From Planctomycetaceae bacterium (GTDB taxonomy: Bacteria > Planctomycetota > Planctomycetia > Pirellulales > Pirellulaceae): a stretch of 64,000 nt of DNA. Location: contig JAIYDN010000107.1 in the NCBI GenBank assembly GCA_027487485.1, forward strand, positions 1 through 64,000, written 5' to 3'. Within the stretch, counting starts at the first letter, position 1. Every line of letters starts with the position of its first letter. Shown in pieces: positions 53,329 through 62,760 of this stretch. The position numbers and the translations under genes are program-made. Under the pieces are notes generated by a model. It did no database searches and was not told the origin of the DNA. It was given only the letters and a program-made list of their open reading frames with translations.

Positions 53329-53427
53329 CGAACGAAAAGCCCAAAAAGAGTCTGTCGAAAAATGAGGGGCGAAAAATTTTCGAACTTCACATCAGCGAAC
53401 TATCTTTCGCTCCACATTTTTCGACAG
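53329..53427. repeat. Palindromic ~98-bp element, copy 3
   Basis: Begins CGAACGAAAAGCCC. The outer arms TCTGTCGAAAAATGAGGGGC and its near-complement ending ATTTTTCGACAG pair at 21 of 23 positions. It shares the AAAATTTTCGAAC centre with copy 2. It lies about 110 bp beyond the last gene of the propeller/protease operon, so it could also end that transcript. Confidence 0.85.
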
Positions 53428-53536
53428 AAACTAGTTCTCTTCATTGCATTGCAATTCTAACGCAAACGGACAATCGACTGTTCCTGAAACCTTTGCTCGC
53501 ATCGAAATGAACTAGTTTTTTGCATCGAGACGCGCG

Positions 53537-55624
53537 TTATTTGAGAGAATTAAGAAGGTCAGTTATTTCTTGATTTCCCCGTGTCTTTGCTCGATCTAAG
53601 ACTTTAGCCAACTCCTTTGGCTCCATTCTTTGTAAACTTGGATCGCGAATTAAGATGGCGATAGACTCTACCGGCTTCTTTTCTGTTGCGAAGAGCAAGT
53701 CCCTAAAGGTGAAGGAAAGTCCGTATTGTAGAAAGTCCTCGATTAGCTCGGGACTATCCAAAGCCGCAGTGCACAGATCTGCCGACTTGGTAGGTGTTTG
53801 GTCTTTTTGTATCGACGCTAAAAATTCATCAATCGTTGGTCCGACATTGGCAGAGCTATCCAACGATCTGAATCTTTCCTCGAAACGCATTAGGCTTGAA
53901 AACAACTTCCTTGCTAGCTCCGGTTTCTTTCTCGACATGGCAAGTACGATCGAGCTGGGTAGGTATTTCGAGCAGGCGTCCGAAAACGGAACGTTCGTGT
54001 CAAAAAGTTCAATAACGCTTTCTGCGTCATCGATAATCAGCTTCCAAAAAATCTCACCGTTTCTTATGGCTCCGTGTTCGGCAAGCAACGACGGAATTGT
54101 TCTCTCCAACTTGCCGCTAGAGTCGCGGCACTCGCGGAAAGCAATCGCAATCATTGGGCCCCAATTCTGATCGAATGTCAGTTCGAAGCCTTTCCTTTCC
54201 AAGACGGATTTCAATCCTTGTTCATCTCTCTCGATAATGAAGAACAGTTCGGGTGCGAACAGACGGCCGGGATTGCGCCAATCGAAATGAACTTTCATCA
54301 AATTGTCTATTCGAACGCGATCTCGCTCTTTGACTGCTCTGTAGAAATCAACTTCTGGAAAGCTCTTTGGGCCAACGGCCAAGTCATTATCTACCAACCA
54401 GGCAATTAGCCAGGGCTTTGTATTGACAATAAATGTCTGAAGGTTATGGCCGTTTAGTCCTGGTCTTTCTGTAGTCGCAATCGCATCTCGACATAGTGGG
54501 ATCCATTTGTCGAGCCGTTCACGATGATCGAACCATGTGCAATTTTGCAAGTCTGCTTCCCACCATTTTGCAAGTTTGGTTATTGGCTTGATCGACGGAA
54601 ACGTTTCTTCAAAAATGCCAGGCCAATTTTTCCCAATGGTATTGAGTTCGTTAGCTACGTCACGAAAAACAGCTTGATCAATACTGCTTGAAGGAGTCCA
54701 CCGTACCATTTCATCCTTGAAGCCTTCCATGAACAAACTTGTCGCGACTTGTTTGTTCTTCGCTGCGATGATGTCTTGCAAAAGTGCAAAGCGTAACGTG
54801 TCAGAACATCTACAAAATCCACGAGCCCATGAATTCGAATCACTTTTCAAAAGTTCCGTACGAAAGAGTTCATTCTCAAAAGTTGCGTTTGCTAGTTTCT
54901 CTATGGAACTGTCCGTGCTTTGATAGATGTAATCCATGTATTCATCTGCAAAGCTTGGGAGTGAAGTTGTCGAAATCTGTGAAATCCCAGCGAACGCTCC
55001 CTGGGACGGAAGACGAGCCATCAAGCGAAAAAGTTCTGTATTGTCATTCTCTATCGCTTTCAAAATAGGATAAAGCACAGGGATGGATTGGCCGTTACTT
55101 TGTGCGAGTAACATCGGGGGCAAGTTGGCAAGCTGACATATGAACTTCGCGTCATCGGAATTGATCGCGCATCGCATTAACTCGACCGCACGGTCACGTT
55201 TTGAATCGAGGTAAATGATGAGCGCCTCTGGCAGTTCGGGAAATGAGAGCAAATATGCGTCGAAGGCCAATCGGTTCCTGTTATTGAAGATTAATTGCAA
55301 ATGGTAATAATGAGACTCACCGTTCCCGTCGAACGAAAGCAAGCTATTCAGAGCCATGGCAGCCCCATTGTCATGCTTTAAGAGTTCTTTTTGACGATTG
55401 CTCAACTTGGATTCCGGCCCTAGATGCGGGGGGAGCCAATGATTTTTCCCTTCAACTGTGCCTGAGGGAGGTGGAACAGTATTGACAAAGCTATCCTGGT
55501 TTGTCTTTGGAGCTGCGGCTTCAGTCAGCCACTGCCGAATTAGCATCCAGCCCAAGAAGGCTGCAAGCAGCAGAAGGATCACAGTCGGCAAAGGACGGAC
55601 TTTAACAGAGACGATCTTCGTCAT
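53537..55624 (-). CDS. Membrane-anchored protein with ankyrin-like helical repeats
   Basis: A 695-residue protein. One N-terminal span (about 13-31) anchors it; the rest is helical and extracytoplasmic. Repeating helix pairs fit diverged ankyrin-like units: AFDAYLLSFPELPEALIIYL, AVELMRCAINSDDAKFICQL, and the very end LDRAKTRGNQEITDLLNSLK, which is a typical last ankyrin-like pattern. No enzymatic motif. Its ATG overlaps the upstream TAA by one base (TAATG), so it is translationally coupled to the protease gene. Last gene of the operon; palindromic element copy 3 follows. Function unknown. Confidence 0.75.
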   Translation of the reverse strand: MTKIVSVKVRPLPTVILLLLAAFLGWMLIRQWLTEAAAPKTNQDSFVNTVPPPSGTVEGKNHWLPPHLGPESKLSNRQKELLKHDNGAAMALNSLLSFDGNGESHYYHLQLIFNNRNRLAFDAYLLSFPELPEALIIYLDSKRDRAVELMRCAINSDDAKFICQLANLPPMLLAQSNGQSIPVLYPILKAIENDNTELFRLMARLPSQGAFAGISQISTTSLPSFADEYMDYIYQSTDSSIEKLANATFENELFRTELLKSDSNSWARGFCRCSDTLRFALLQDIIAAKNKQVATSLFMEGFKDEMVRWTPSSSIDQAVFRDVANELNTIGKNWPGIFEETFPSIKPITKLAKWWEADLQNCTWFDHRERLDKWIPLCRDAIATTERPGLNGHNLQTFIVNTKPWLIAWLVDNDLAVGPKSFPEVDFYRAVKERDRVRIDNLMKVHFDWRNPGRLFAPELFFIIERDEQGLKSVLERKGFELTFDQNWGPMIAIAFRECRDSSGKLERTIPSLLAEHGAIRNGEIFWKLIIDDAESVIELFDTNVPFSDACSKYLPSSIVLAMSRKKPELARKLFSSLMRFEERFRSLDSSANVGPTIDEFLASIQKDQTPTKSADLCTAALDSPELIEDFLQYGLSFTFRDLLFATEKKPVESIAILIRDPSLQRMEPKELAKVLDRAKTRGNQEITDLLNSLK

Positions 55625-58110
55625 TATTGGTCGCTCAACGATACGAGATCAAGAAGAGTAAGCGTTTCGGTTGATAACACTGCGACTTGTTCTTCGGAGG
55701 GGTTAATCGCAAGTGCCACTGCGTTGCCTGGCCTTCCAGGGAACCGCATTGGTTTCAGTAAGTCCGGTTCCGAGGCATCGATGCGACTTAGCTGTTGATG
55801 TGTGCCTCCCAGGAAGAATGATTGAGCCGGTCCGGCTATCACGGCTTTTGGAATATCCGAAACGGATACAACAAGAATTGGGGAGTCTGGATTCTCGACT
55901 TCACAATACAAGAACTCACCCGCTCGCTTTGTGGCTGTTCCTTCGACTGGCTCAAGTTGGGTTAGTACGGCAAAATGATGCCCTCCCAACGGAGCTAGAA
56001 TTCCAGCTTTCCGACGTTGATTCGTCGTTGGCAGTTCATGGCTTTCGATTTTCGTGATTTTCGATTTCGCAATGGAAAACGCACTGATCTGCTTTGCATT
56101 TAGAGTCAAGATTCGATTGCGTCCGACATCTATGTAGTGGGAAAAAATGTCCCTATCTTCCAGTTCGATGGAGTTTAGGACGTGAATCTTCTTTTTGAAA
56201 TCAAAGGCCGATACATAAAGAGTCTTTCCTTCCAACGTCGACAAAAAGCATCTAGCGGAAGCTGCGGAAGTATAGAGAGTTCCATTCGAAAATGACTCGA
56301 TGCTTAGCTTGACTTTCCAAGTGGATTCATCGAGTAAAATCAGCTGCTGTTCTTTTGTAAGGATAACGATTCCTTCTTGATTCAGTCCGAAGTCGACTAC
56401 TTCAAAACCAAGGTCGATCTCTAATGATTCTTGAGATTGTTGCAGATTGATCGCATGCAACCTACCAGTTGAACTCAAAGCAAAGAGGGTCTTTCCGTCT
56501 TGGCTCCACTGGAGCCTTGGAAGAAGAGTTTTTGCTTCCACCAAAATCCGGGCCGAATTGAAACCCTCTTTCGTAGCCGATGGGGGCAACAATAGTGGCT
56601 TGTTTACTTTTCGTACCTGCTTAGGTGTGTAGTCGCTCCAACGAGCGGATTGTGTTTCTAAGGTTTTGTTTGCGAGGCTCGACGTGACGTTCAATTGGGG
56701 TTTTGAGGAAGCGTTTGGCTTTCGTTGAACTTCTCGAAACGGGTTTTTTGTTTCCGTGCTCGTTCCTCCAGAGGCGGTTTCTGATCTGGGTTTCGATTCA
56801 GATTGTCCCGGATTTTGATTCTTCTTCGTTACCTGGTCCATCGCCGGAAGGGTATTCAAATCCGCATCGGGGGCCGGTTTCGCATTTGCATTTCGATCTG
56901 GTTCCTGTGTTTTTTTCTTTCCAAATACGCTCGGAGATATTGGTCTTGGGCCAAGCTTCTTGTTGATTGCCATGATATCTTGCGGCGTCATGGGGACCAC
57001 AAGAATTTTCGATTCATTACGAGACTCCGTAGGATCAATGGAAACGTCTTCATAGTTCGGCGGTTCCAGGCGCAAGGGTTCCGTATAATGCTTCGTTCCA
57101 TTCTTGCGTACCGATTCCACTTGATACCAAATGTTTCGCCTTGTTAATTGAATCGTATCAAACGATTCCGAGCAAAAGAATTGCAAGCCTTTTTTCTTGC
57201 ATTGCACTCGCTTTGCAGATTCCATTGGTCGCCAAGAATTGTGCTTGTCTTGATCCGCTGCATACTTCACCTTACCATCAAAAACTAAAATGTTGACACG
57301 GTCGATTCGGTCAAACGGATCAATCAGCAAACCATTCATTTCCACTTTTGATTTCTCTTGGTCCGCGTCGGTTAGCCGTCCAACTACCCACGTCGCCGCT
57401 CCGTCAATCGAGTCGTCAATGAAATTAGAGGGGACTGCAATACAAACATCTGTCCCGTTGACTTTCAGTGTGACCATTCCGATTACATTGCCCTCGGTAT
57501 CAATTAGGGGCCCCCCCGAGTTGCCTGGGTTTACTGCAATATCGGCCTGAATCAAGGCGGGAATTGCAAGTTTCGATGTTCGCAAACTTGAAATGTTGCC
57601 TTTCGAGATAGTGGGCTCCGGGGTTTTTCCTTTGATTGTTAATTTCTCTCCAAGCGGAAAGCCACAACAATAGACCTGTTGTGTTTCAACGAGCAGGCCC
57701 GGTGTGATTTTTTGAATCTTGAGGGGTTCAGGAAGCGTATTTGATTCGACGCGGATGAGTGCCAAATCGTTCACCAAGTCGATTCCTGCTACCGTGCCAG
57801 AGAGATCGAATTGCAAGTTTGATCCTGAATTGAAGGAGAGTTGAACAACTGGTTCGCGTCCAACAACATGAGCGTTCGTAGCCACTAGGCCAAGTTTGCC
57901 TTGCTTGAACACGAGAAAACCAGAGCCTGTACTCGTTGGAGTCGTGATGTACACGGTTGCTGCCTTAAGTGTCTTCAAATTGGCTGGATCCAACTGCCCA
58001 TAAAGGGGAGTATGAATGGTAGCGAAGATGACTACTAATATAAGCGAGCAGGAATACAGGAGTCGAAAACCAGAGAGATTCGCTCTAAGCGTGCAAGTTT
58101 GATTATTCAT
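55624..58110 (-). CDS. Secreted S1 (HtrA-like) serine protease with propeller-like C-terminal region
   Basis: About 828 residues from ATG 58110, which overlaps the upstream TGA (ATGA); upstream in-frame codons reach 58173. Signal peptide/anchor at about 15-38. The trypsin-like domain has all three catalytic residues: H81 (VATNAHVV), D115 (LVNDLALIRV) and S198 (NPGNSGGPL). No PDZ domain follows. A beta-rich segment (about 255-350) and a long Pro/Lys/Asn-rich linker come next. The C-terminal ~290 residues are WD/propeller-like (LPRLQWSQDGKTLFALSSTG, VVDFGLNQEGIVILTKEQQL). Start and stop are both coupled to neighbours. Confidence 0.88.
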   Translation of the reverse strand: MNNQTCTLRANLSGFRLLYSCSLILVVIFATIHTPLYGQLDPANLKTLKAATVYITTPTSTGSGFLVFKQGKLGLVATNAHVVGREPVVQLSFNSGSNLQFDLSGTVAGIDLVNDLALIRVESNTLPEPLKIQKITPGLLVETQQVYCCGFPLGEKLTIKGKTPEPTISKGNISSLRTSKLAIPALIQADIAVNPGNSGGPLIDTEGNVIGMVTLKVNGTDVCIAVPSNFIDDSIDGAATWVVGRLTDADQEKSKVEMNGLLIDPFDRIDRVNILVFDGKVKYAADQDKHNSWRPMESAKRVQCKKKGLQFFCSESFDTIQLTRRNIWYQVESVRKNGTKHYTEPLRLEPPNYEDVSIDPTESRNESKILVVPMTPQDIMAINKKLGPRPISPSVFGKKKTQEPDRNANAKPAPDADLNTLPAMDQVTKKNQNPGQSESKPRSETASGGTSTETKNPFREVQRKPNASSKPQLNVTSSLANKTLETQSARWSDYTPKQVRKVNKPLLLPPSATKEGFNSARILVEAKTLLPRLQWSQDGKTLFALSSTGRLHAINLQQSQESLEIDLGFEVVDFGLNQEGIVILTKEQQLILLDESTWKVKLSIESFSNGTLYTSAASARCFLSTLEGKTLYVSAFDFKKKIHVLNSIELEDRDIFSHYIDVGRNRILTLNAKQISAFSIAKSKITKIESHELPTTNQRRKAGILAPLGGHHFAVLTQLEPVEGTATKRAGEFLYCEVENPDSPILVVSVSDIPKAVIAGPAQSFFLGGTHQQLSRIDASEPDLLKPMRFPGRPGNAVALAINPSEEQVAVLSTETLTLLDLVSLSDQ

Positions 58111-60968
58111 TTGGCTTTGACCTCCTTTCGTTGTGAGTCCATTTCGAGTGCAAAGCGAATATCTTCCAAGCACAAATCGGCAATAGGCATTCGCATTAGG
58201 GTTCGGTTCGAAAGTAGAATTTCAATTTCTTTTTCATCGATGATACGTACCAAGCTTCCCACGGCCAATGCCTTGCCGTCCACGTCCTTCCACTCACGCA
58301 ATTCGACCTTCGCAGCGACAGTTTGCATGGTTTCCCCACTGAAGTTTCGGTTAACTTGGATTGGAATCGGAAACAGTCCTTTCTGGTTCGCACGGCTTTC
58401 GATCTGAACCCAAACCGTTAGGACCCCAACCGGAAAATTCTTAGGAACCTTCCAAAGTAGTGTGTTTTTGTCAATTTTCATTCCTTTCATGGGAGACGGC
58501 AAGCTTAGCTCATAGGGGGCATTTGCGCCCCCAATCACGATTGAATGTGTATAGGTCTTGTCTTGGTAAGCGTTCGGGGGAGCTACATTATCTACCAGGA
58601 ACATGTTCGCCTCGCGTAAAGACTCGCCCAAGTCGTAGTCCCTAAAGAAAAGCCTCCGTTCGCCGGTCGGAAGAATCGCGAGCGTTCCGTACTCTGGCAT
58701 TAAGAATACTCGTTCCTGTCGTCTTAAACTCGACTCAGCGATTTCCGCCCTATCGAACTCAAAGAATTCGGAAGAAACACGGGGGAGATTCTTGAGGCTC
58801 ATGATTGGCTCCTCACGCCCTGGAGTAAAGAGGGCTGCTTCCGCATAGGAGTCGCCGTTTGATTCTGGAGGTTTGCCAAGGACGAGATAAAGATTGCCGT
58901 GACGCGAAGGTACAAGAGATTGAAGGTGAAGCGTAGCCGACTTTCCAAAGTGTTTAATCGCCTCACCGCTTCGCGTTTGCAACGAGTCTTTAGAGTAAAA
59001 CAAAGAACCGTTGAAGTTCGGACGCCGCCAATCTGCTACATAATTGGACGCGTCTGTTTCGTTAGGAATTTCAAAATGAGCGATATCGTAACACTTGATT
59101 TTTCCGTTGCTGGGGAAACAGAATAATCGACCGTCTGGGGAAACGCACATGCGACCGCCTCGCATCAGCGGAGGCATGTTCTTGAGCGGATTCAACGATT
59201 CCTCGTCCAACAGGTTTAGACCGAACGAGTTTCCGTATTGGGCCACAACGCCGATCGGTCCATTTCCATAGGAGCCAGCGACAACTTGCGTGATGTTGCT
59301 CATTTGAGGAATTGTCTTGATTTTGTTTCGCTTAAAGCTATCCACTGGGAATTCGTAGACGATCCCGTTGTTAGTGAAGAGGAGCAATTTTTTTGCTGTC
59401 CCTGCCAAATGAAATGGAGCTGAAAAATCCAGTGGGATTGAGCGTGCAGTCTTGTTTGCGACGTCAACAATGTCGAGTATTGGTAGATCAGGATACGAAA
59501 TCGCTAGATACCGAGAACCTCCGATGGCAACCATGTCGTTTGGAATGCCTGGCAAGAGTAATTCGGACCAATTGCTCCTTTCCAATGGCTGCCGCACTTG
59601 GGCAGCGGATTCAAGAGCAACGGCAGAAGCTGGAGAGCTTTCATGGTGTGCCAAATTGCGTCCATTTACGTTCACTCTAAATGACTGAAAACAGACAGAA
59701 CCTTGTTCGTTGGTTAGTTGCAAAACGAATTGATGAACGGCGTTTGTGGCGTCATCCGGCACTTCCCATCGAAGTCTTTTCGAGTTTACTTGTGTTCCAG
59801 GTGGCCCCATCGCCAGGCTAACGTCAAAGCCGCCAGAGCTTGAATTCGCTTCTATTTCGTACTCGTATCTTTCGCCCGCCTTCACGGAAGCATACGGGGT
59901 GGAAGTAACATGAAGATAACTCCCACTCAGAACAGGCTCTTGGATATTAAATCGATGGAGCCGTACTTCAGCGGATAATGTCGTTTCAAGTAGAGTCGAC
60001 TTGGAGGTGAGCAGATACAATCTTCGGTCAGAGAAACTGTCGTCGCACCGACTAACTTTCGGGATTCGAAATGCCGGTACGTCGGAGCCCGGCGGATACA
60101 ACTCCGCCCCACCTGACGTTCGATGAATCACGGACCATTCGCTGTCGAGAGCGGGCGTCCAAGAGGCTATGTTCTCAAGAAGTGCGGGAGGTGTAGGGAT
60201 TCGATTTGCAGAATCACCTCGATTGTAGAATCGTCCATTGTTGCAATAGAAGGTGCTGCCTGAAAAATCAGGTATCGCTCCAGAAATATTATTGTTTTTG
60301 CGAATTAAGCGAAAGGTCCCACCCAATAACTGGAAGCTCTCATAACCATGGCGCAAATCGAAAAAGCAACCGTTGCCCGCAGCTAGAAGCTTTTTTCGTT
60401 GATCCCAGTTTTCGTTAGAAAACATGCGATCCCTGTTCTTCTTCTTCTCCAGCTCAATCGGTGCAACCGGGTTGAGCCTAAGCATCAGATAATCCAACTC
60501 AGTTCGCGGAGGCTCGGTTTTGGCAAGGAACATGACTGGGCCATCGGCAAACGAGCCACTTGCAATTCCTACAACTGATTTCTCCTGGGAAAAACTGACT
60601 AAGGGTTTTGCTTTCCATGTGTCGAGCTCGATGCTGCTGAGCACATTGGTTGATTGGTCTAGCAGGAGCAGCTCAGAACGAGTGCCGGAAATCAGAGTTT
60701 TCTCGCTCGGTAGTGGAATTTCCTTGACGATGACGCCGGAGCTCACTTCCATAACGGCACAGATCAACGGGTCGTCTATAACGAATGCAAAGTACTTGGA
60801 ACCGCCCGCAACGACAACTTCTTTCGGAAGTCCGGGCAAGCGAATCGACACGGATTGTTGAGCATGCAAATGGAGATTCATCTGCAGAGAGAAAACGAAC
60901 GCGAAAAAGATCAAGAAAGCTAACTCTCTAGGCCTGGAAGGAATTGAAATGGGCGATTGTCGAAACAT
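58107..60968 (-). CDS. Secreted double propeller-like protein with Ig-like and SHD1-like domains
   Basis: A 953-residue exported protein; signal peptide about 14-37. It contains two diverged copies of one unit. Copy 1 starts VSIRLPGLPKEVVVAGGSKY and has GIASGSFADGPVMFL; copy 2 starts WSELLLPGIPNDMVAIGGSRY and has VVAGSYGNGPIGVV. Each ends in an Ig-like stretch (GERYEYEIEANSSSGGFDVS; DKTYTHSIVIGGANAPYELS). The C-terminus is SHD1-like: VELREWKDVDGKALAVGSLV, then PIADLCLEDIRFALE. The following protease gene overlaps it by ATGA; the upstream paralogue ends 15 bp before. No enzymatic motif; probably a binding or scaffold protein. Confidence 0.8.
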   Translation of the reverse strand: MFRQSPISIPSRPRELAFLIFFAFVFSLQMNLHLHAQQSVSIRLPGLPKEVVVAGGSKYFAFVIDDPLICAVMEVSSGVIVKEIPLPSEKTLISGTRSELLLLDQSTNVLSSIELDTWKAKPLVSFSQEKSVVGIASGSFADGPVMFLAKTEPPRTELDYLMLRLNPVAPIELEKKKNRDRMFSNENWDQRKKLLAAGNGCFFDLRHGYESFQLLGGTFRLIRKNNNISGAIPDFSGSTFYCNNGRFYNRGDSANRIPTPPALLENIASWTPALDSEWSVIHRTSGGAELYPPGSDVPAFRIPKVSRCDDSFSDRRLYLLTSKSTLLETTLSAEVRLHRFNIQEPVLSGSYLHVTSTPYASVKAGERYEYEIEANSSSGGFDVSLAMGPPGTQVNSKRLRWEVPDDATNAVHQFVLQLTNEQGSVCFQSFRVNVNGRNLAHHESSPASAVALESAAQVRQPLERSNWSELLLPGIPNDMVAIGGSRYLAISYPDLPILDIVDVANKTARSIPLDFSAPFHLAGTAKKLLLFTNNGIVYEFPVDSFKRNKIKTIPQMSNITQVVAGSYGNGPIGVVAQYGNSFGLNLLDEESLNPLKNMPPLMRGGRMCVSPDGRLFCFPSNGKIKCYDIAHFEIPNETDASNYVADWRRPNFNGSLFYSKDSLQTRSGEAIKHFGKSATLHLQSLVPSRHGNLYLVLGKPPESNGDSYAEAALFTPGREEPIMSLKNLPRVSSEFFEFDRAEIAESSLRRQERVFLMPEYGTLAILPTGERRLFFRDYDLGESLREANMFLVDNVAPPNAYQDKTYTHSIVIGGANAPYELSLPSPMKGMKIDKNTLLWKVPKNFPVGVLTVWVQIESRANQKGLFPIPIQVNRNFSGETMQTVAAKVELREWKDVDGKALAVGSLVRIIDEKEIEILLSNRTLMRMPIADLCLEDIRFALEMDSQRKEVKAK

Positions 60969-60983
60969 TGATTGGCGTTGTTC

Positions 60984-62687
60984 CTATTTTGAATTTTCAC
61001 TAGCTTGACTCGACTCCAAAGCGTACCGGATGTCGCCCAAGCAAAGTTGCTTTAATTGATACTCAATGCTTGCCCCACTGTCGAGTTCCACCAAAATCGA
61101 CTTTTTGTCGATGATCCGAACGAATCGTCCACGGCCCAATACTTTGCCGTTAGGGTCTTTCCATTCCCTGGAATCAAGAATAGCGGTGCCTTCCACGTTG
61201 GTTTCGCCTGAAGAATTCGATTCTGGCAAACGTTGAACAACTTGAATCGGAATCGGATATTCTATGTTTGTTCCCATGGCGTCCAAAACATCGATCCGCA
61301 CAATTACTTCTTTGTGCTCAACGTCTTTAGGGACGTCCCAACGAAAGACATTCTTCTCAAGAAATGCCCCCGCTGGCGCGTCTCGGAGTTCGAGTGTGCA
61401 GGGTGTCTTCGAGGCAACAATGCTTATCGCATGTCGAAAGGTCGAACCGGCGTATGCATTGGGTGGTCCGATCGAATCCACGAACAAAAAATCAGTGTCT
61501 CGTTTGCGCAACTCTTCGTTAATGCTGAATCGGCGAATGTGAAGATTGTTCGGGTTGAGGATTGCGAGCACCTCATGCTCTGGCACAAACCAAATACGTT
61601 GATACGACGGCATGAAATCACTCAAAGGATCATCGATTCGTCCATGTGTTTGCACCTCCAAAGGCACATCGTTCATGATTCCGATTGGCCTAGTGTCACC
61701 CACGGAATAGAAAGAGGCATGCCCGATCGGTTGCGTAACACTCAATCTGGGGCTTTTCCTAACAACGACAAAAAGGTTGCTGTGGCTTGCGGGAATAACC
61801 AACCCGTCAATCCTCGGAAATCTACCTTCTGAATACAGCGGCACACCTTGTCTTGACATTGGGCCAAACTGGGAGAAGACGATCGAACCGTTGAAGTTTG
61901 TGGGAAGATAACCAATAGGTGAGATGAAAGGAAGTAGCTTTGACGTTGCCTCGTTGGTTGAACTCTCCGTTAGATGTTCGAGATCATAGATGTGAATCTT
62001 GGAGCCGAGGACGCAAGAGAACACGCGACCGTCAGGCGACACTTGGCAATCGAGACTGACTTCCTGTGGTTGGAAGTTAGGAATCCGCTCGAGAGTTCCT
62101 GTATCGAACAATTGAAGCCAATACTTGTTGTCATTCTTTACGATTAATCCGAGAGGTCCATTTCCATAGGCGCCAGCGAGGATATCAACGCACATGCCTT
62201 TCCCGAAATCTCGGTGCTCAATCGTTAATTCGTGATTGAAAGTCTTCAGGTCGTATCTTGAAATTCTGCCGAGAAGTTTTGAAAGGAAAAACACTTTTGT
62301 CGCCGTTCCAGCGACCCTTTCATCAAGAAAAGGTTCTTTGATTTGCATTTCGATTATCCGCAGTGTGGAAAAATCAAAAAGAAAGTGCGACCTTTGCTTT
62401 CCAGCGAAAGCCAGAAATCGCCCTTTGCCCGCCAAGGATACTGACTGCCAAAAGTTTCCGTAATGAAGGTCAACGTTCAACCCACTTGATGAAAGTCGCT
62501 TGACGGCAGCTTCTTTGTCATTTCCAACAGAAAGTTTTGCAAAAAACGGCAACGCAAGGAAAACCCAAAAAAACACGAGTCTTCGTTTCGATAACAATCC
62601 CTCTTTAATGCGACTCTTCTCGCTTAGTTTTCTTTGTTCTGCCATATCGACGGTCGCCAATAAACCATTTGCATCAGATTGAAGCAT
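60984..62687 (-). CDS. Secreted propeller-like protein with Ig-like and SHD1-like domains
   Basis: A 567-residue paralogue of one half of the neighbouring 953-residue protein. Membrane/signal segment at about 37-54. The propeller-like body has FWQSVSLAGKGRFLAFAGK, DILAGAYGNGPLGLIVKN (matching the neighbour's GSYGNGPIGVV) and DCQVSPDGRVFSCVLGSKIH. An Ig-like stretch (AGSTFRHAISIVASKTPCTL, FRWDVPKDVEHKEVIV) precedes the SHD1-like end (LDSREWKDPNGKVLGRGRFV, LKQLCLGDIRYALES). First gene of the four-gene operon. Confidence 0.8.
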   Translation of the reverse strand: MLQSDANGLLATVDMAEQRKLSEKSRIKEGLLSKRRLVFFWVFLALPFFAKLSVGNDKEAAVKRLSSSGLNVDLHYGNFWQSVSLAGKGRFLAFAGKQRSHFLFDFSTLRIIEMQIKEPFLDERVAGTATKVFFLSKLLGRISRYDLKTFNHELTIEHRDFGKGMCVDILAGAYGNGPLGLIVKNDNKYWLQLFDTGTLERIPNFQPQEVSLDCQVSPDGRVFSCVLGSKIHIYDLEHLTESSTNEATSKLLPFISPIGYLPTNFNGSIVFSQFGPMSRQGVPLYSEGRFPRIDGLVIPASHSNLFVVVRKSPRLSVTQPIGHASFYSVGDTRPIGIMNDVPLEVQTHGRIDDPLSDFMPSYQRIWFVPEHEVLAILNPNNLHIRRFSINEELRKRDTDFLFVDSIGPPNAYAGSTFRHAISIVASKTPCTLELRDAPAGAFLEKNVFRWDVPKDVEHKEVIVRIDVLDAMGTNIEYPIPIQVVQRLPESNSSGETNVEGTAILDSREWKDPNGKVLGRGRFVRIIDKKSILVELDSGASIEYQLKQLCLGDIRYALESSQASENSK

Positions 62688-62760
62688 GATATTACACTAT
62701 TGCGAATCGCATTGGAACGAGCCATATGCGCGATGCTCCCAAATCGAATCGAAACAAAAC
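62688..62760. promoter_or_regulatory. Divergent promoter region of the propeller/protease locus
   Basis: Only 73 bp separate the ATG at 62687 (minus) from the ATG at 62761 (plus), so both promoters must overlap here. The AT-rich part lies at about 62688-62705 (GATATTACACTATTGCG). No clear consensus box was seen. Confidence 0.5.

Noticed and set aside
53182-53460. 92-codon plus-strand frame
   Set aside because: Mostly covers palindromic element copy 3; the first part has no family match.
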